Shown here: positions 11,601-21,941 of the stretch, piece after piece
Position numbering within the stretch: position 1 is the first letter of the stretch
How the letters are laid out: the number at the start of each line of letters is the position of its first letter
Assembly (NCBI RefSeq): GCF_001680005.1
Contig: NC_033557.1
Span: 186,001 to 250,000, forward strand
Direction: 5' to 3'
Origin: Plasmodium coatneyi
Lineage: Eukaryota; Apicomplexa; Aconoidasida; Haemosporida; Plasmodiidae
Length of the DNA: 64,000 nucleotides
Program-made: the position numbers and the translations under genes
Notes under the pieces: model-generated
The model's database searches: none
Told to the model about the DNA's origin: nothing
What the model saw: the letters and a program-made list of their open reading frames with translations, nothing else

Positions 11601-14600
11601 ATGAGTTTTTTCGCTATGTTCATGTGTTAACTCATTTTCTGTGTTCGCTGCTCCGTCACTGCTGCGTTGCGCTTTTCTCACCCACGACGTTCTGTGAGGT
11701 TGCATGGGATTATCCTCCTCCGTTCGACCTATCCTTAGTTCTTCTCTGATGTTGTTTCTCCCTTCCACTTTTTCCCCTTTTATGTAGTCCTTATAACTGC
11801 GGTACTGCCCACCTTGATTGTCCCTCCTTGTTTCATACTTCCCTATTTCCTCGTCTATTTCTTTTCTCTTCCTTTCGCCTGCCTTCTGGTTCACCACAGA
11901 GAAGCCTTGTTCATACTCACCAATGTAATGATCATATGCATGTTCGTTTCCTTTTCTCTTTTTTGCAAAGGGTTCATCTGTTCGTTTCCCTTCCTCCTCA
12001 TTTGGTACTATCTTATTAGCTTCTTCCAGGGCTGCCTTCTCACCCACCCCATCAATGTTGATCATTTCGTTTTCGCTATCCGGTTCTTCCACCCTCATCG
12101 CATCGTTACTCTCCCCATATCTGTTTCCTACACCGTCGTAATATTCTCCCCACCCTTCCGTCACAACATCACGCAAATGCATTGCTGGATCCTGTGCTTT
12201 GCCTACCGCCACGTGTTCGGACATTTCCCCCGATGTATATCTGCCTTCCTTATATTCGCTCGAAAACTCACCACCATTATGCGTTCGCTTATCGTCTGTG
12301 TAATTTGGTGTGTCCTCAACATTTCGCAGACCTTTCTTTTTTAAAAGGGCATCACCGCTACGGTTTCTATCTTTGTTGCTATTGCCCCCTGCGGTGGTGT
12401 CCCTAAAGGTAAGAGATTCGTTTTTTGCTCGGCCCATTAGCACACTTGTGTTATAACTACTTTCACTCGTTTTGTCGTTAAACAACGGTTTCGACAAAAT
12501 CAGGGGGGAGGAATTCTCTTCATACCTTTTAAGCAACGAGTCCTCCTCGTTGGCTAGCTCACTTCCAAACGAGTCCTTTTCCACGCTGTTACTTTTATCC
12601 AACTGAGACTCGAACGGCTGGTGAGTACCTCCTCCGATCGGTTTGTTGCTTATATAATTGTCGTACTTACCATCGCTTATCATTGCAGCGTTTTTGTTCG
12701 ACGGCTCCTTCTCTGTTGTATCCTCGTGTGGGTAATTTTGCGCCTCTTCCTCGTTCGCCTGTTCTTCCTCGGGGACGTTTCCCGTTTCATCCACGTCGTC
12801 CCCGCCGCCCATCACATTGCTCGATTCGTTCAGATCATTTTTCAAGCTGGACTCATAATTCGAGCCGAATATCTCCTTCAAAATCATATTCTTGTTTATA
12901 AGTTTATTGTTCTTTTTGTTCCCTCCTTCGTGGGATAGCTTATTATTGTACAACTTTAATACGTCCACATGGTAAGTGTCGTTGGAGCTGCACAGGAACT
13001 TGTGTTTATCCTCATCCTGCTCATCTGGCTTATCTGGACGATACTCTTTAACTTCCTGATCCCTGACTACTGCGTGTCTGCCTGCGAAGGACTCCCCACC
13101 CAACTTATTAAATTGCACAGAACCGTTATGCGCGTCTTTCCCATTTACTGTTAGAAAGACCCTACTAGGAATCTTCGCACTTTCGGGCACGTCGTACAAA
13201 TGTTCCTTCTCCACTGAGTCCTCATTAAAGCTCTTGTCAAAATAGCCTCTGTTAGGCTCCTTCAGGTGTCCTTCATCCACGTATGACTGTTCCTTTGGGC
13301 TACTCTCATCGGGGTGTTTATCATCCGCTTCGTCTTCGTCATCGCCTGGCAGGTCGGTGAGTAGTTCCCCTTTTTCGTCTTCTTTTTCTTCCTCTTCGTC
13401 CTCGTTTACCTCATTTTTTTCTTCCATGTCGTCCTCCGTCGATTTATTCTGCGTTACCGATTTATAGTCTTCATCGTCACTGTGTGCATCGCCCTGATTC
13501 GCGTTGCCGATGTTTCCCCCTTCGGTCAAATAATTTTTATGCAGAGGAGAAAAGTTACTTCCAGAAAGACTATGATTCGCTTTGCGCGAGCTCGAAAACT
13601 CGTAGTCATATGAATTCGCAAGCTCCTTCTTAAGTATATCCTCATTTAGTGCATTTCTTTGCTCCGTTGGGAAATATCCTTCCTGGATCACATTCTCCAA
13701 ATCGTTTCCACATGTGTGCATCAGCTCGTTTTGCACTGAAGGAGGATCCAATAATCTTTTACCTGATCGTGCAGTGTCACTTTTTTTAGCGTACTGATCG
13801 CACGCCCTATCATCTATCTTTTTCATTTCACTAGCTATCATTTCGGGCTCATTATCTCCATAATATGTGTTCACTTGTTTCTTATATTTAATCTCCTCGG
13901 CTTCCTTTTGCCCCCCTCTTTTGACATTATTATAACTACTTCGATCGAAGAGGAAATTTTCTCCACTCTGGATGGATGTCCTTGTCATCCCCTTTGGCTC
14001 CTCCATTTCGTCACTTTGCTCTTCCCTATATTTGGCAGGAAAATTCTCCTGCATGGATTTTCCTTCATCCATTCGATACTCATTTAAGGAATAATTATCA
14101 CGCGAGGTGAGACCTTCTTTTGGTCCCCTAATCGTTGTAGTACCATTGTGGGTGTCTTCTTCTTTCCCCCTATTCAGGACAGACATTCCATTTGGTGGGA
14201 CACCTTTCCCGTTTAACTTGGCAAGCCGCCTGGAAAGCAATTCGTCAAACGTTCCAATGCTGTTTCTAATATTTCCTATAAATTCGTTCACATTTTTACT
14301 ATCTGTAGGTCTTCCTTCATTTGTTTTTTTTCCAAGTGAGTCCAAATGTGCATATCTAGAAGAAAGAGTTTTATCCGTTTCGTTGTGCACCGCTTGGGAC
14401 GTATAGTCAGCGCTTCGCAGTTTTTTACTTGTTCCATTTTTTAACTTTATTCTGTCCCTCCAACTTTGATAGTCCTTCTTACTTTGCAAACTGTAATTTG
14501 TAGCCGTATCGAGGGAAGAATTATCGTTTAGGCTTATCGATTTTTCTGGGAATTCCTTTTTTCCTGCCCCTGCGTTATTGTTACTACAGATTGGTGAAGC

Positions 14601-16163
14601 TATCTTATTGGCCTCTTTCTGCAGGGCGCCGTCTCCTCCACTCTCCTCCGGTTCCTCTACGACGGCGATCTCCTCCTCGTTATCCTCATCCGCTGCGTCC
14701 TTTTCCTCATTTTCATCTTCTCTAGCATCCGATTCGCACATCTCATCTATTCCACCCTTTTCAACGCCACCTCCACCGTAATGGTAACCATTTGGCAGAT
14801 TATTTTGCGTGTGCATATGCTCCTCATCTGTTTGTTTATGTTTATGTTGTTGGTTCGTGAAATACATATCCGCCCCTTCACCAGCACCATCATATTCTAT
14901 CTGTCCAATATCGTTGTCTTCACTTCTCTGACTTTCCAAGGTACCCTCACGTTTTATTTTCCTGTCCTTTACATAGTCGCTTCCTCTATTTTTCATATCA
15001 TGCTCCTCATAAGATGATACTGCATTTGAGCCTTCCTTTAATTTTTTTTCCATTTTTTTTTCTCCTTCATTTGTGACATGTTTATCCTTATCTGTGTGGT
15101 AAAGTGCGACTTGTGCATTGGTTTGTTCCTTCTTCTTTTTGGCTACCTCCTCCTGGGCGATGTTATTCCTTACATCAATCCATTCGTTTTTTTTTACCAT
15201 TGAGCCGCTTATCTGTGCGTTTTTCCTCAGATGCGTTTCGCTTCTTTCATGACCTGCTGCTCTGCTAGTGATTCTTGTGGAGGATGCTTTCTCCTTCCTA
15301 TTCTGACCTGCGGTGTCTTCACCGAGAAGTGTTTTCTGCCTTCTCAGTGGAGCATTACTGTTACTGTGATTCGCGATTGCATGCTTGGAAGAAGCATGAC
15401 TCACCGTACAGCTGCCAAGCTTAGCAGTGGAGGCCGCCCCGCCACCGCCTACGTCGTAGTGCCTGGCAAAGCTTTTGGACCTCTCAAAATTGGTGACCAC
15501 GTACTGTCTATTCCCCCTCTCTCCTATTCCAGGGAACTTTCTTGCATTTTTCAGAGGCTCCCCCGCTTGGTTATAACCATTCGTAGAAGACGTTTTGTTT
15601 CTTGCCGAATCGCACTCTGCGCTTTTGTGTTTTGCGTGGGCGAGTGTAGTTTTGTGTTTCAAATGGTTCACTGGGGTTTTGCTTAAAATGTTCTTATTGC
15701 CGTTGTGATTGTTATTACCACTGTTCCCAGGAGTGCCCCCCGTTGCCCTATTTTTTAGTGGGACGGCACCAGAAACTGTAGTGGCCTTCTCCTTCATGTC
15801 TTTCTTTCCATCCTTGTGTATATCATAACCCACAACGTGGCTCCTGTTACATGTCTTTTTGGTCTTCAAGAACATGTCGTTCTTTTTGCTTAAGCTAGAT
15901 ATCTTTTCAATGTTTCTTTCTATAAAATTTTTCGATTTACTAAATTTTTTGCTTAAACTATTTGTGTAATTTTGCGAATTCCCCTCCCTGGAAACGGGTT
16001 CTTTTCCTCCTGACTCATCGTTAATTGGATTTTTTTGGATGAAAAATTGGCTGCCTAGACTGACGCTTTTCCTTATCCGTTCGATCTTTTTAATGTTCAA
16101 ATTTTTGTACGGGAACTCGGGGTTATTAATATACGCCCCCTTCCCAGACTTGTCCTCTGCCAT
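8607..16163 (-). CDS. Giant protein with C-terminal tandem allantoicase domains
   Basis: One uninterrupted exon of 2,518 residues with ATG at 16161-16163. Residues 1 to about 1,780 are charged, low-complexity and without a domain I recognise. The C-terminus carries two allantoicase repeats. Repeat 1 (about 1,780-2,320) contains YVTDETYGK, WLTKRRIKKYFDFCIVKL, NFLGNYAPYVSIEGAYIED and LLPDGGINKLRVYG. Repeat 2 (about 2,335-2,518) contains YTTDEFYGKSENIL, GWQTRRL, YCIIKL, VSIDYCY and NIYPDGGINTIKAYG. Repeat 1 is interrupted by a variable insert of about 250 residues. Allantoicase hydrolyses allantoate to ureidoglycolate in purine breakdown and is about 340 residues in fungi. Plasmodium has no known uricase-to-allantoate pathway, so the substrate is uncertain and the fold may serve binding instead. 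No signal peptide or membrane segment is seen. Confidence 0.82.
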   Translation of the reverse strand: MAEDKSGKGAYINNPEFPYKNLNIKKIERIRKSVSLGSQFFIQKNPINDESGGKEPVSREGNSQNYTNSLSKKFSKSKNFIERNIEKISSLSKKNDMFLKTKKTCNRSHVVGYDIHKDGKKDMKEKATTVSGAVPLKNRATGGTPGNSGNNNHNGNKNILSKTPVNHLKHKTTLAHAKHKSAECDSARNKTSSTNGYNQAGEPLKNARKFPGIGERGNRQYVVTNFERSKSFARHYDVGGGGAASTAKLGSCTVSHASSKHAIANHSNSNAPLRRQKTLLGEDTAGQNRKEKASSTRITSRAAGHERSETHLRKNAQISGSMVKKNEWIDVRNNIAQEEVAKKKKEQTNAQVALYHTDKDKHVTNEGEKKMEKKLKEGSNAVSSYEEHDMKNRGSDYVKDRKIKREGTLESQRSEDNDIGQIEYDGAGEGADMYFTNQQHKHKQTDEEHMHTQNNLPNGYHYGGGGVEKGGIDEMCESDAREDENEEKDAADEDNEEEIAVVEEPEESGGDGALQKEANKIASPICSNNNAGAGKKEFPEKSISLNDNSSLDTATNYSLQSKKDYQSWRDRIKLKNGTSKKLRSADYTSQAVHNETDKTLSSRYAHLDSLGKKTNEGRPTDSKNVNEFIGNIRNSIGTFDELLSRRLAKLNGKGVPPNGMSVLNRGKEEDTHNGTTTIRGPKEGLTSRDNYSLNEYRMDEGKSMQENFPAKYREEQSDEMEEPKGMTRTSIQSGENFLFDRSSYNNVKRGGQKEAEEIKYKKQVNTYYGDNEPEMIASEMKKIDDRACDQYAKKSDTARSGKRLLDPPSVQNELMHTCGNDLENVIQEGYFPTEQRNALNEDILKKELANSYDYEFSSSRKANHSLSGSNFSPLHKNYLTEGGNIGNANQGDAHSDDEDYKSVTQNKSTEDDMEEKNEVNEDEEEEKEDEKGELLTDLPGDDEDEADDKHPDESSPKEQSYVDEGHLKEPNRGYFDKSFNEDSVEKEHLYDVPESAKIPSRVFLTVNGKDAHNGSVQFNKLGGESFAGRHAVVRDQEVKEYRPDKPDEQDEDKHKFLCSSNDTYHVDVLKLYNNKLSHEGGNKKNNKLINKNMILKEIFGSNYESSLKNDLNESSNVMGGGDDVDETGNVPEEEQANEEEAQNYPHEDTTEKEPSNKNAAMISDGKYDNYISNKPIGGGTHQPFESQLDKSNSVEKDSFGSELANEEDSLLKRYEENSSPLILSKPLFNDKTSESSYNTSVLMGRAKNESLTFRDTTAGGNSNKDRNRSGDALLKKKGLRNVEDTPNYTDDKRTHNGGEFSSEYKEGRYTSGEMSEHVAVGKAQDPAMHLRDVVTEGWGEYYDGVGNRYGESNDAMRVEEPDSENEMINIDGVGEKAALEEANKIVPNEEEGKRTDEPFAKKRKGNEHAYDHYIGEYEQGFSVVNQKAGERKRKEIDEEIGKYETRRDNQGGQYRSYKDYIKGEKVEGRNNIREELRIGRTEEDNPMQPHRTSWVRKAQRSSDGAANTENELTHEHSEKTHGEKKNNAIWKYKDKKFLIYKDKLFEEKERETNERKSHMNEELIDMHYGRKLDVNKEREYLFDSMSDSYNYGYVGKGRSGKRTSHMMNLYESIKCRMETSGNKESDNSNLKSVICDDYYLDYIKNRRKHSNKYEGGKSRVNNYNKMQQSSNENELTLNKRKRKNIFESDSLINDSKDEQNFDLPRNNNEFLEDVKKKIKKIDHIECSHLSYGNSECSKGAVLYSSINETTNSSHTIVSKRSKYILKHSNASSLCDDVPLFFNFVNCSSIVLGSEIIYVTDETYGKCENILKDKPFNTANVERGYYEDYSNDLYNVANSNLHIGIGNSRERLDDIGDRGKIANFLGERVNCSTEEKTGGGSDYPKLSEESGKLGECPGWLTKRRIKKYFDFCIVKLCKPTLIKGIDIDTNNFLGNYAPYVSIEGAYIEDDMLMSAESFSKYVDQVKYNNKKKNDFIFERDFFSHHPPGGGRGERGGVHKENGEYRKTGNPNNRNNDISTDAERKDMFLSSRNSSGENRYWSNDRRSLEDHVLNNREEVELVIDGKTYFKRNKYFYEPILIDPLDKSDQEYENYLEILRYNDKYKKLRTNPKSTSFVANGNEYRYIDNKLYTLVDVTKEIASRYPGIHKGCLLRSSSSPLDEGRGYSSGDRYDNRYDNRYGDRFVGVEGAGLGGAERHAKYRTGSAAEGEQRESDLNGEICHNDENSEEEEGNAFLSNSYNSNTLFLDNDYSIEKKIYNDLHKQYQWVSILEDERMNPGFKNYNHNCFNINTCNKIFTHLIVCLLPDGGINKLRVYGEIKISEKVRKKSYKKTINVCDILDGSHVVYTTDEFYGKSENILIDQNSEYVMGWQTRRLINRPLRYVENLTVNNMSSIFFNNNYCIIKLSFITSIKYIEINTIFYEYNFPLCVSIDYCYMKEVHSEEKSKQIQFFGENIENIQWKELLPLSYIKGNHINFFTVNGSSADEAPLPDVVSSHLRLNIYPDGGINTIKAYGTVVEV
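9616..9662 (-). repeat. 12-bp coding repeat (RYDN) in the allantoicase-domain gene
   Basis: Near-perfect 12-bp units (GATTGTCATAAC on the + strand) encode RYDNRYDNRYGDRF inside the insert of the first allantoicase repeat. It is a young in-frame expansion, likely variable in length between isolates. Confidence 0.8.
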
Positions 16164-17685
16164 TTTGTCAAGCCGGTTGGCCTAACCGTCTCACTATGTG
16201 CACAAATTCCTGCTCAGTTATGCTGAACCATGCGGCTGTGCATCCCTTTACAAACGCGCTACACTTTTATGTACGAAAAAAAAATTGCCACCTTTTCCTT
16301 TCCTTCCTTTTGGGATAACATTCAGCTGCGCTTTTTCTCGAGATTTAACTCGTTCCTGTTTTTTTTTTTAATATTTTTTTGGCTTCGTCTCTATTCTCCT
16401 GCTTATAAACAATGGTTAAGAAATAAACTGGCGCGCATTTGTTACCGCGGTAAACATACAGTTGTGCGGGGGGAGGAGGAACTAATCGGATGGGGTTGGT
16501 GGTACTAACGAACATACACGCAAAGGTAAACCTATTGCCATTACTGAAACTTCAGACTACCGTGTGTGTACTTAAAATAACCAACCACACGGTGTATATG
16601 TGCATGTACACATTTGAGCACATCTTCTTGCCAAACATATCAGTTGTGCCTCTAAAATTTTTGTAAAAGGAAAAGGCGAAGTAGGGAGTGTGTTCCGGTT
16701 TACCTCATCCCTCCGCATGCATATTTCGTTCAATAATTTTTTTTGTCAAACTTAAAAAGGAAATTTACAAAACGGGGGGAAAAGCTGAGGTGAGGAAGGT
16801 ACTCTTATTGAGAAAAAAATGCTTCTCCTCTTTTGCTTGCCTTTTTTTTTATTTTTTTCTTTGTGCCATTTGCTACATGTCCCGTATTCTCAAATACTTA
16901 TGGCATAAAATTCGATATCTCCTAGCGATGCGGTCGAAGGATGCTTATGTTTGACTTCTTTTTATTGGCACATTCCATCAGCCAACCCTCCAGCTACGCT
17001 TGTACACTTCGCCAACTGAACGAAGCGCATGTTCCAATTTTTCAGCTTCGCATACCACCAGCTGTTGATTTTTTTTCCAGCGCAGATTGCACATCATATG
17101 TATGTAAATATGCGCGTACACGTGTAAGCTGCTGCGGAAATGTAGGCAGGCACACTTTACATTTACCCTTTAAGCTAAACAATGCAGGCATAGGAACGTA
17201 AAAAAAAAGTATATATGTAAACTTCCAAAAAAGGGCAAATTGCTACGTATATTTATTGCATAAAATTGTTAGCGTTAATTAGTGTATATGAGAAAAAATG
17301 GGAAAAAAAAAAAAAGTTATACACTTTACACTTGCAAAAATGTATACCAAAAATTATGACCGTGTTCATATTTCCCATTACACACAAAAAAAAAAAAAAA
17401 ATAAAATAATAAAATAAAGTAAAAAAAATAACATCGAATTTAGCATACACATGCGCGTAGTCCTATTCAAGAGAACTGTAGGACGGGAAATTATAACCCC
17501 TGCTTACTTACACGTAAGCATTCGGACGATCTCCCCAAAATATCTAAGTTCCAAATGAACGTAAAATAAATTACTTTCATTGCAGTGAGGGAATCGTAAA
17601 TATTTCCCCAACTGTGCAGCAAAAAAGGGTATTTTCCAAATGGGGGCTTTGTCACAATTCACATGTTGGTCTTCTTTTTTTTCCT
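16164..17685. promoter_or_regulatory. Upstream region of the allantoicase-domain gene
   Basis: About 1.5 kb between the allantoicase-domain ATG and the 3' end of the small four-exon gene. It contains several A/T runs (near 16360, 16843, 17303-17316, 17384-17400). Short open frames exist on the + strand but start with non-ATG codons or show no protein-like composition. No tRNA or snRNA signature was recognised. Confidence 0.5.
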
Positions 17686-18465
17686 CTAAGTGGACTTTTT
17701 CGCCTTCAGTTCGTTGGTCGTTTTATCCGCACTTCCTGTAGAGGGGGTGAAGGGTTAAAGCGAGAGGTCATTTGGGAAGGCATAATTCACAAAGGGGTAG
17801 CTCCATCTATACACATTTACTTATTTACACGAACACACAATTGCATGCATCATTTTGTGTGCACGCATCCGTACTGCTAAGCTTGAGCGGGAAGGCCTCA
17901 TCCGCGTTTTCGCTGGAACCCCACGTTAGAAATAGTGAATTTAATGCTTCAATCTTTTTTAAGTTGTCATTTTTGCTTAACCGGTACATTATGCTCTGCG
18001 AGGATTTCGGAGAGGGAGACACTGTGTAGGTATGCACTGCACAAAATGGACAACCATAACGGAGTGCATATGTTGAACCAAAACACACGCATGATCATGG
18101 AATATTTAAGACGTGTGGTTCGTTCCCTTCACGGTGATCAAATGACCTTACGTGTTTATTATCCGTGACTTTCAGAATAATTCCCTCACTGGGCCTATGC
18201 AACTTTATCACATATCTTGTCTACAAAAAGGGGAAGAAGTTAACACTTTAGTTGTAGCGTGCAAACACAACTGCATGCACGCTGCGCCTCTCTCCTTGTG
18301 CATCATCACATTTTTGCACTTTCCTTCCGCTCCGCATACCTTATCTGGCGATTTCGAAATGATGTCCCTTGACGCCTGCATGAAATCCCCCCACGATATC
18401 GCATAAACCACTGCATTGTAAAGAAAAAAAAAAGTAAATACATTCAACATTGTTACGACGTCCAT
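17686..18465 (-). CDS. Small four-exon gene, predicted secreted or single-pass membrane protein
   Basis: Exons 18465-18340, 18184-18152, 17995-17875 and 17735-17686 join to a 109-residue protein with phases 0, 0 and 1 all matching. Donors are GTATGC, GTAAGG and GTACGG. The acceptors of exons 3 and 4 have pyrimidine tracts, CCGAAATCCTCGCAG and CCCCCTCTACAG. Exon 2 is only 33 bases and uses GTGAG as acceptor, the weakest site. The N-terminus MLNVFTFFFLYNAVVYAISW is a good signal peptide or anchor. The rest contains SIMYRLSKNDNLKKIEALNS and a Lys-rich tail ending KKST. No PEXEL motif is obvious. I do not recognise the family. No single exon would be called a gene by length alone; the support is the consistent splicing and the in-frame stop. 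Confidence 0.72.
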
Positions 18466-19334
18466 ACATGCATACGCATATCTACTTGAAGAGACTGTGC
18501 CAGTTTCGGTTTAATCACTCAAATGGCACAAGCACATATTAATGTGCGACGATTGGTGATGATCTTAATCCTTCCACCATTCGGTTTCATCGAACAGCAC
18601 ATTGCTGTCCCAACATCAGACGTTACACGGGGAGGTACACTCATATGCATACATAGTCGTATGCACTCGTTCCTCTCAGGCATTACTTTTTTCTTCCTCA
18701 CTGCGTTCTCCTTCACGTTAAATTAAGCAGGTTTGGTTTCTCCTCGGTAGATAAATCCCACTCCTCAATTGGAGGCTTGTTAAGAAATATCCCCTAGTCA
18801 GCTACTACGCACCTCGCGTATGTATGCATATGTGGCCTTGGTTCAGAAAGTCGCAAAGGAGGAGTATGCCAAACTGAAGTTCACAAAAAGGGAAACTCCT
18901 CTATTTTCCTCAAAGTTGGATGTTTTCTCCTCATTCGAGAAGTAACGCATTTTAAAAAAAAAAAAAAATCTACTTCTATTCTATTTATTGAATATTTCTA
19001 TGCAAAGAGCGAAAGAGATCATTATACGCAACTGCGTCGTCGAAAAAAAAAAAAAAAAAATTAATCAACCAGTGAATCAATCAATGAACCAATGATCCAA
19101 TCAGTGCATATGATAAAATGGCAACGCGTTCACCAGGGTTGTTCCTGTCGGGAAAAAATTAAAAAATGAAGTGGTCCCCCGCACAGCACTTCGCGCATGG
19201 AACAATTGCACTGTCAATCAAATTGCCAATCAAATTGCCAATCACATTGCCAGTCACATTGGGAAACTTTTTAACTACAACTGGAAAAATGTGCCTCTAA
19301 TAAATTGCACAAACAAGGAAAAAGAAAGAAAATT
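18466..19334. promoter_or_regulatory. Divergent upstream region of the small secreted-protein gene and the Tat-SF1-like gene
   Basis: About 870 bases between two ATGs pointing away from each other. It holds A runs at 18954-18968 and about 19044-19060, a degenerate CAAT-rich stretch at 19062-19110, and a 12-bp tandem repeat just before the Tat-SF1-like start. No coding exon is supported. Confidence 0.55.
19215..19262 (+). repeat. 12-bp tandem repeat, four copies, in the probable 5' leader of the Tat-SF1-like gene
   Basis: The unit CAATCAAATTGC occurs twice exactly, followed by CAATCACATTGC and CAGTCACATTGG. It lies 73 bases upstream of the start codon. A related but looser CAAT-rich stretch occurs about 110 bases further upstream. 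Confidence 0.9.
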
Positions 19335-21941
19335 ATGGAAGAGGAAGAGGCGAAGGAAGTGCAGTCCATACACTCCTCCCCCAGAGGCGATAATAACGTT
19401 AATCCAGACCATGTAGCCAATGTTCAACGGGAAGACGAACCCACGTGCGTACCAAATGAGGGAGAAGCGAATGAGGATTATAACCCACAAGGGGTGGAAA
19501 CAAATGAAGGGAACAAGACACACGAAGAGAATAGCCAATGGCTAGTTTACGTAAACAACCAGTCCTATGGGCCCTACAATTTAGACCAGATGAAAAAACT
19601 ATGGAGTGAAAAAAGATTAAACATCATGTCGGTAATATTTAAAAAGGGAGATCAGAACTGGAAATATGTGTACAACGATGATATATTAAAAAGGTGCCTA
19701 CCTTTTAACACACAAAGTGGTGATGACACAACGGAGGGGTTCCAGGGGGGCGCCACATCAAAGGAGCATCCTACTATAGTGCAGCAGGACACAAATCGTA
19801 TCTCCAATGTTGAAGCAAATACGTATACACTAAGCGGTAACACCAGTAAGTGTCCCGACGACAGCGACGAGTGTGACCCACCCGATGGGGCCACCGGGAT
19901 AAACCCCCTAGAACTAGAAAAAATGAAAAAAAAAGAGAAAAAAAAAAAGTACCTAGAGAGAAAGAAAAAAAAAATGGAGGAAGGCCTATGCGATAAAAAA
20001 GTAAAAAATAGCTGCATTTACATAACCGGATTACCTAGTGATATAACAAAGGAGGAAATACATAATGTGTTTAAAAAAGCGGGCATTATTAAAATAGACG
20101 CAGAAACAACAGAACCGAAAATCAAAATATACTATGATGAAAACAACCAAGTGAAAGGAGACGCTTTGGTTACATATGTGTACACGCAGAGTGTAGACAT
20201 TGCCATAAAATATTTTGACAATTTTTACCTAAGACAGGACTGCATGATTCGTGTAGAAAAGGCACAATTCAACAAAAAAAAAGAAGCTTCCAAAGTTTCT
20301 AAAGAAGAATTGCTAATTAAAAAAAAAAAAATCAAGGCGGCGAAATATGAGCAACTGAGGTTGCAAAAGTGGGAAGATGGGTACACTGGAACGAAAAAAA
20401 AAATCGTCATTTTTAGGAACGTCTTTTCGTATGAAGATGCAGTGGTAAGGCAACCTCCCCGGGAAAATGCCCAAACGTATGGGTACCTACGAACACAGCA
20501 ATTGTGCATTTCTGCCATGTCCTCATTTAGCTCATTTTTGCACAAATGGGGACAAATAGGGGATAGCTAGCGTGACATTGAAAAGATCAATTTATGCCAC
20601 CATTCACGCGAGAATAGTACTTACATAAATTTACTTCCTTTATATATTTTCTCCCCTTTGATTTTATACCCTTCCCCCCCATTCCCCCAATTGTAGAAGC
20701 ACGATGAGGGAGACCCCTTCTACGATTTTATAAAAGACCTGGTCGAAATGGTAACTACGAAATTTGTCCAAGTGCACTGTGTAAAGGATCATTCCCTGTT
20801 GCAATCGTGCAAAGGAGCGATCTGTTCATCATCACCGTTATTTATTAATTTTTTTTTTTCTTTTTTTTTTTTCCAAAACAGGAAGTGAAGAAGTACGTGC
20901 CCGTGCACAAGGTATATCCCATACCGGTAGGCTAAAACGAAAGTGGCGAAAGGAAAGATTCTCGCAAGATGAAAAAGCGCATTCGTTGCCCCATCTACCG
21001 TGTGCACTTTACGTACGTTCTCACGTAGAAATATACACGCCTGCACATGCATGCCCCCTCCATTTCCCACTTTAAGAAACACCCCAACGGAATTGTCTGT
21101 GTCAAATTCAAAGGAGTGGAGGAAGCCGAAATGATAGTATCGGTATGAGATCCCCAACAAAAATGAAGAAGCCAACTGTGTATATGCCTAATCGAACAGT
21201 AGCACGCTGGGGTGATAAACACGGAGAAATATAAATAATCATTTCCCCTTTCTTACAGTACTTCAAGGACATGGAGCTGAATGGTAAAAAGCTGGAAGTG
21301 TATTTTTACGATGGAAAACAGGACCTGAAGGCGCAGTGCCTGCCTGCACAGGTACCCCAAACAAAAATGAAACGCAGTTGGATTTATAATTGTGAAGCGT
21401 GCCAATGTGCTACATAGTTTTTTTCCTCTTCCACAGTTTTTTCTAACTTCACCCTGCTGTTATTTTTTTTTTCACCCATATCAGAGTGCTAACAAGGCGC
21501 GTGCAGAAGACGCACCCGAAAATGAAGAGCCGGATAAGCATACAGGTAACTGCAACATGGAGTAATGTGCAGACACACGAGGGAATGCCCATCCCCCCTG
21601 CATGTGTATATACTTCTGCGCGTAATGTAACGTCCATTTTTTTTTTTTTTATTTGCAGAGGATAACCAACCGTCGTTTTTGCAGAACAACAATTTGCAGG
21701 CGTTTCATGTAAGCAACGAAAAAGCAAACAAATAAAAGGAACAAGTTCGATGTGCAATCACACATGTGTACAGACATAACGTCAACAAAAAAAAAAAAAA
21801 AAAAGAAGAAGCGCACGCTTTTATAGCCCTAATAAAAATATCAACCCTTCAATTCGTGTGGAAATTTTTTTCTCTTTTTTTCTGCAGGACTGGATTGATA
21901 ATCAGAGTGAAGATGAGGAACACGAAATTATGGTCGAATGA
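19335..21941 (+). CDS. Tat-SF1/CUS2-like U2 snRNP-associated splicing factor
   Basis: Eight exons: 19335-20444, 20697-20750, 20882-20926, 21077-21142, 21259-21351, 21485-21545, 21659-21708 and 21888-21941, giving about 510 residues. Exon 3 could instead end at 20911 (GTATAT donor); I chose GTAGGC because the longer form restores the loop seen in human Tat-SF1. The open frame extends upstream of 19335 only through a TTG codon; the true ATG is at 19335. Residues about 70-120 look like a GYF-type domain (YGPYNLDQMKKLW). RRM1 is at about 226-310 (CIYITGLPSD). The second RRM, starting IVIFRNVF, spans exons 1-5. The tail is acidic. Tat-SF1 and yeast CUS2 bind SF3B1 and help U2 snRNA fold for spliceosome assembly. 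The introns are typical of multi-intron Plasmodium genes. Confidence 0.85.
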
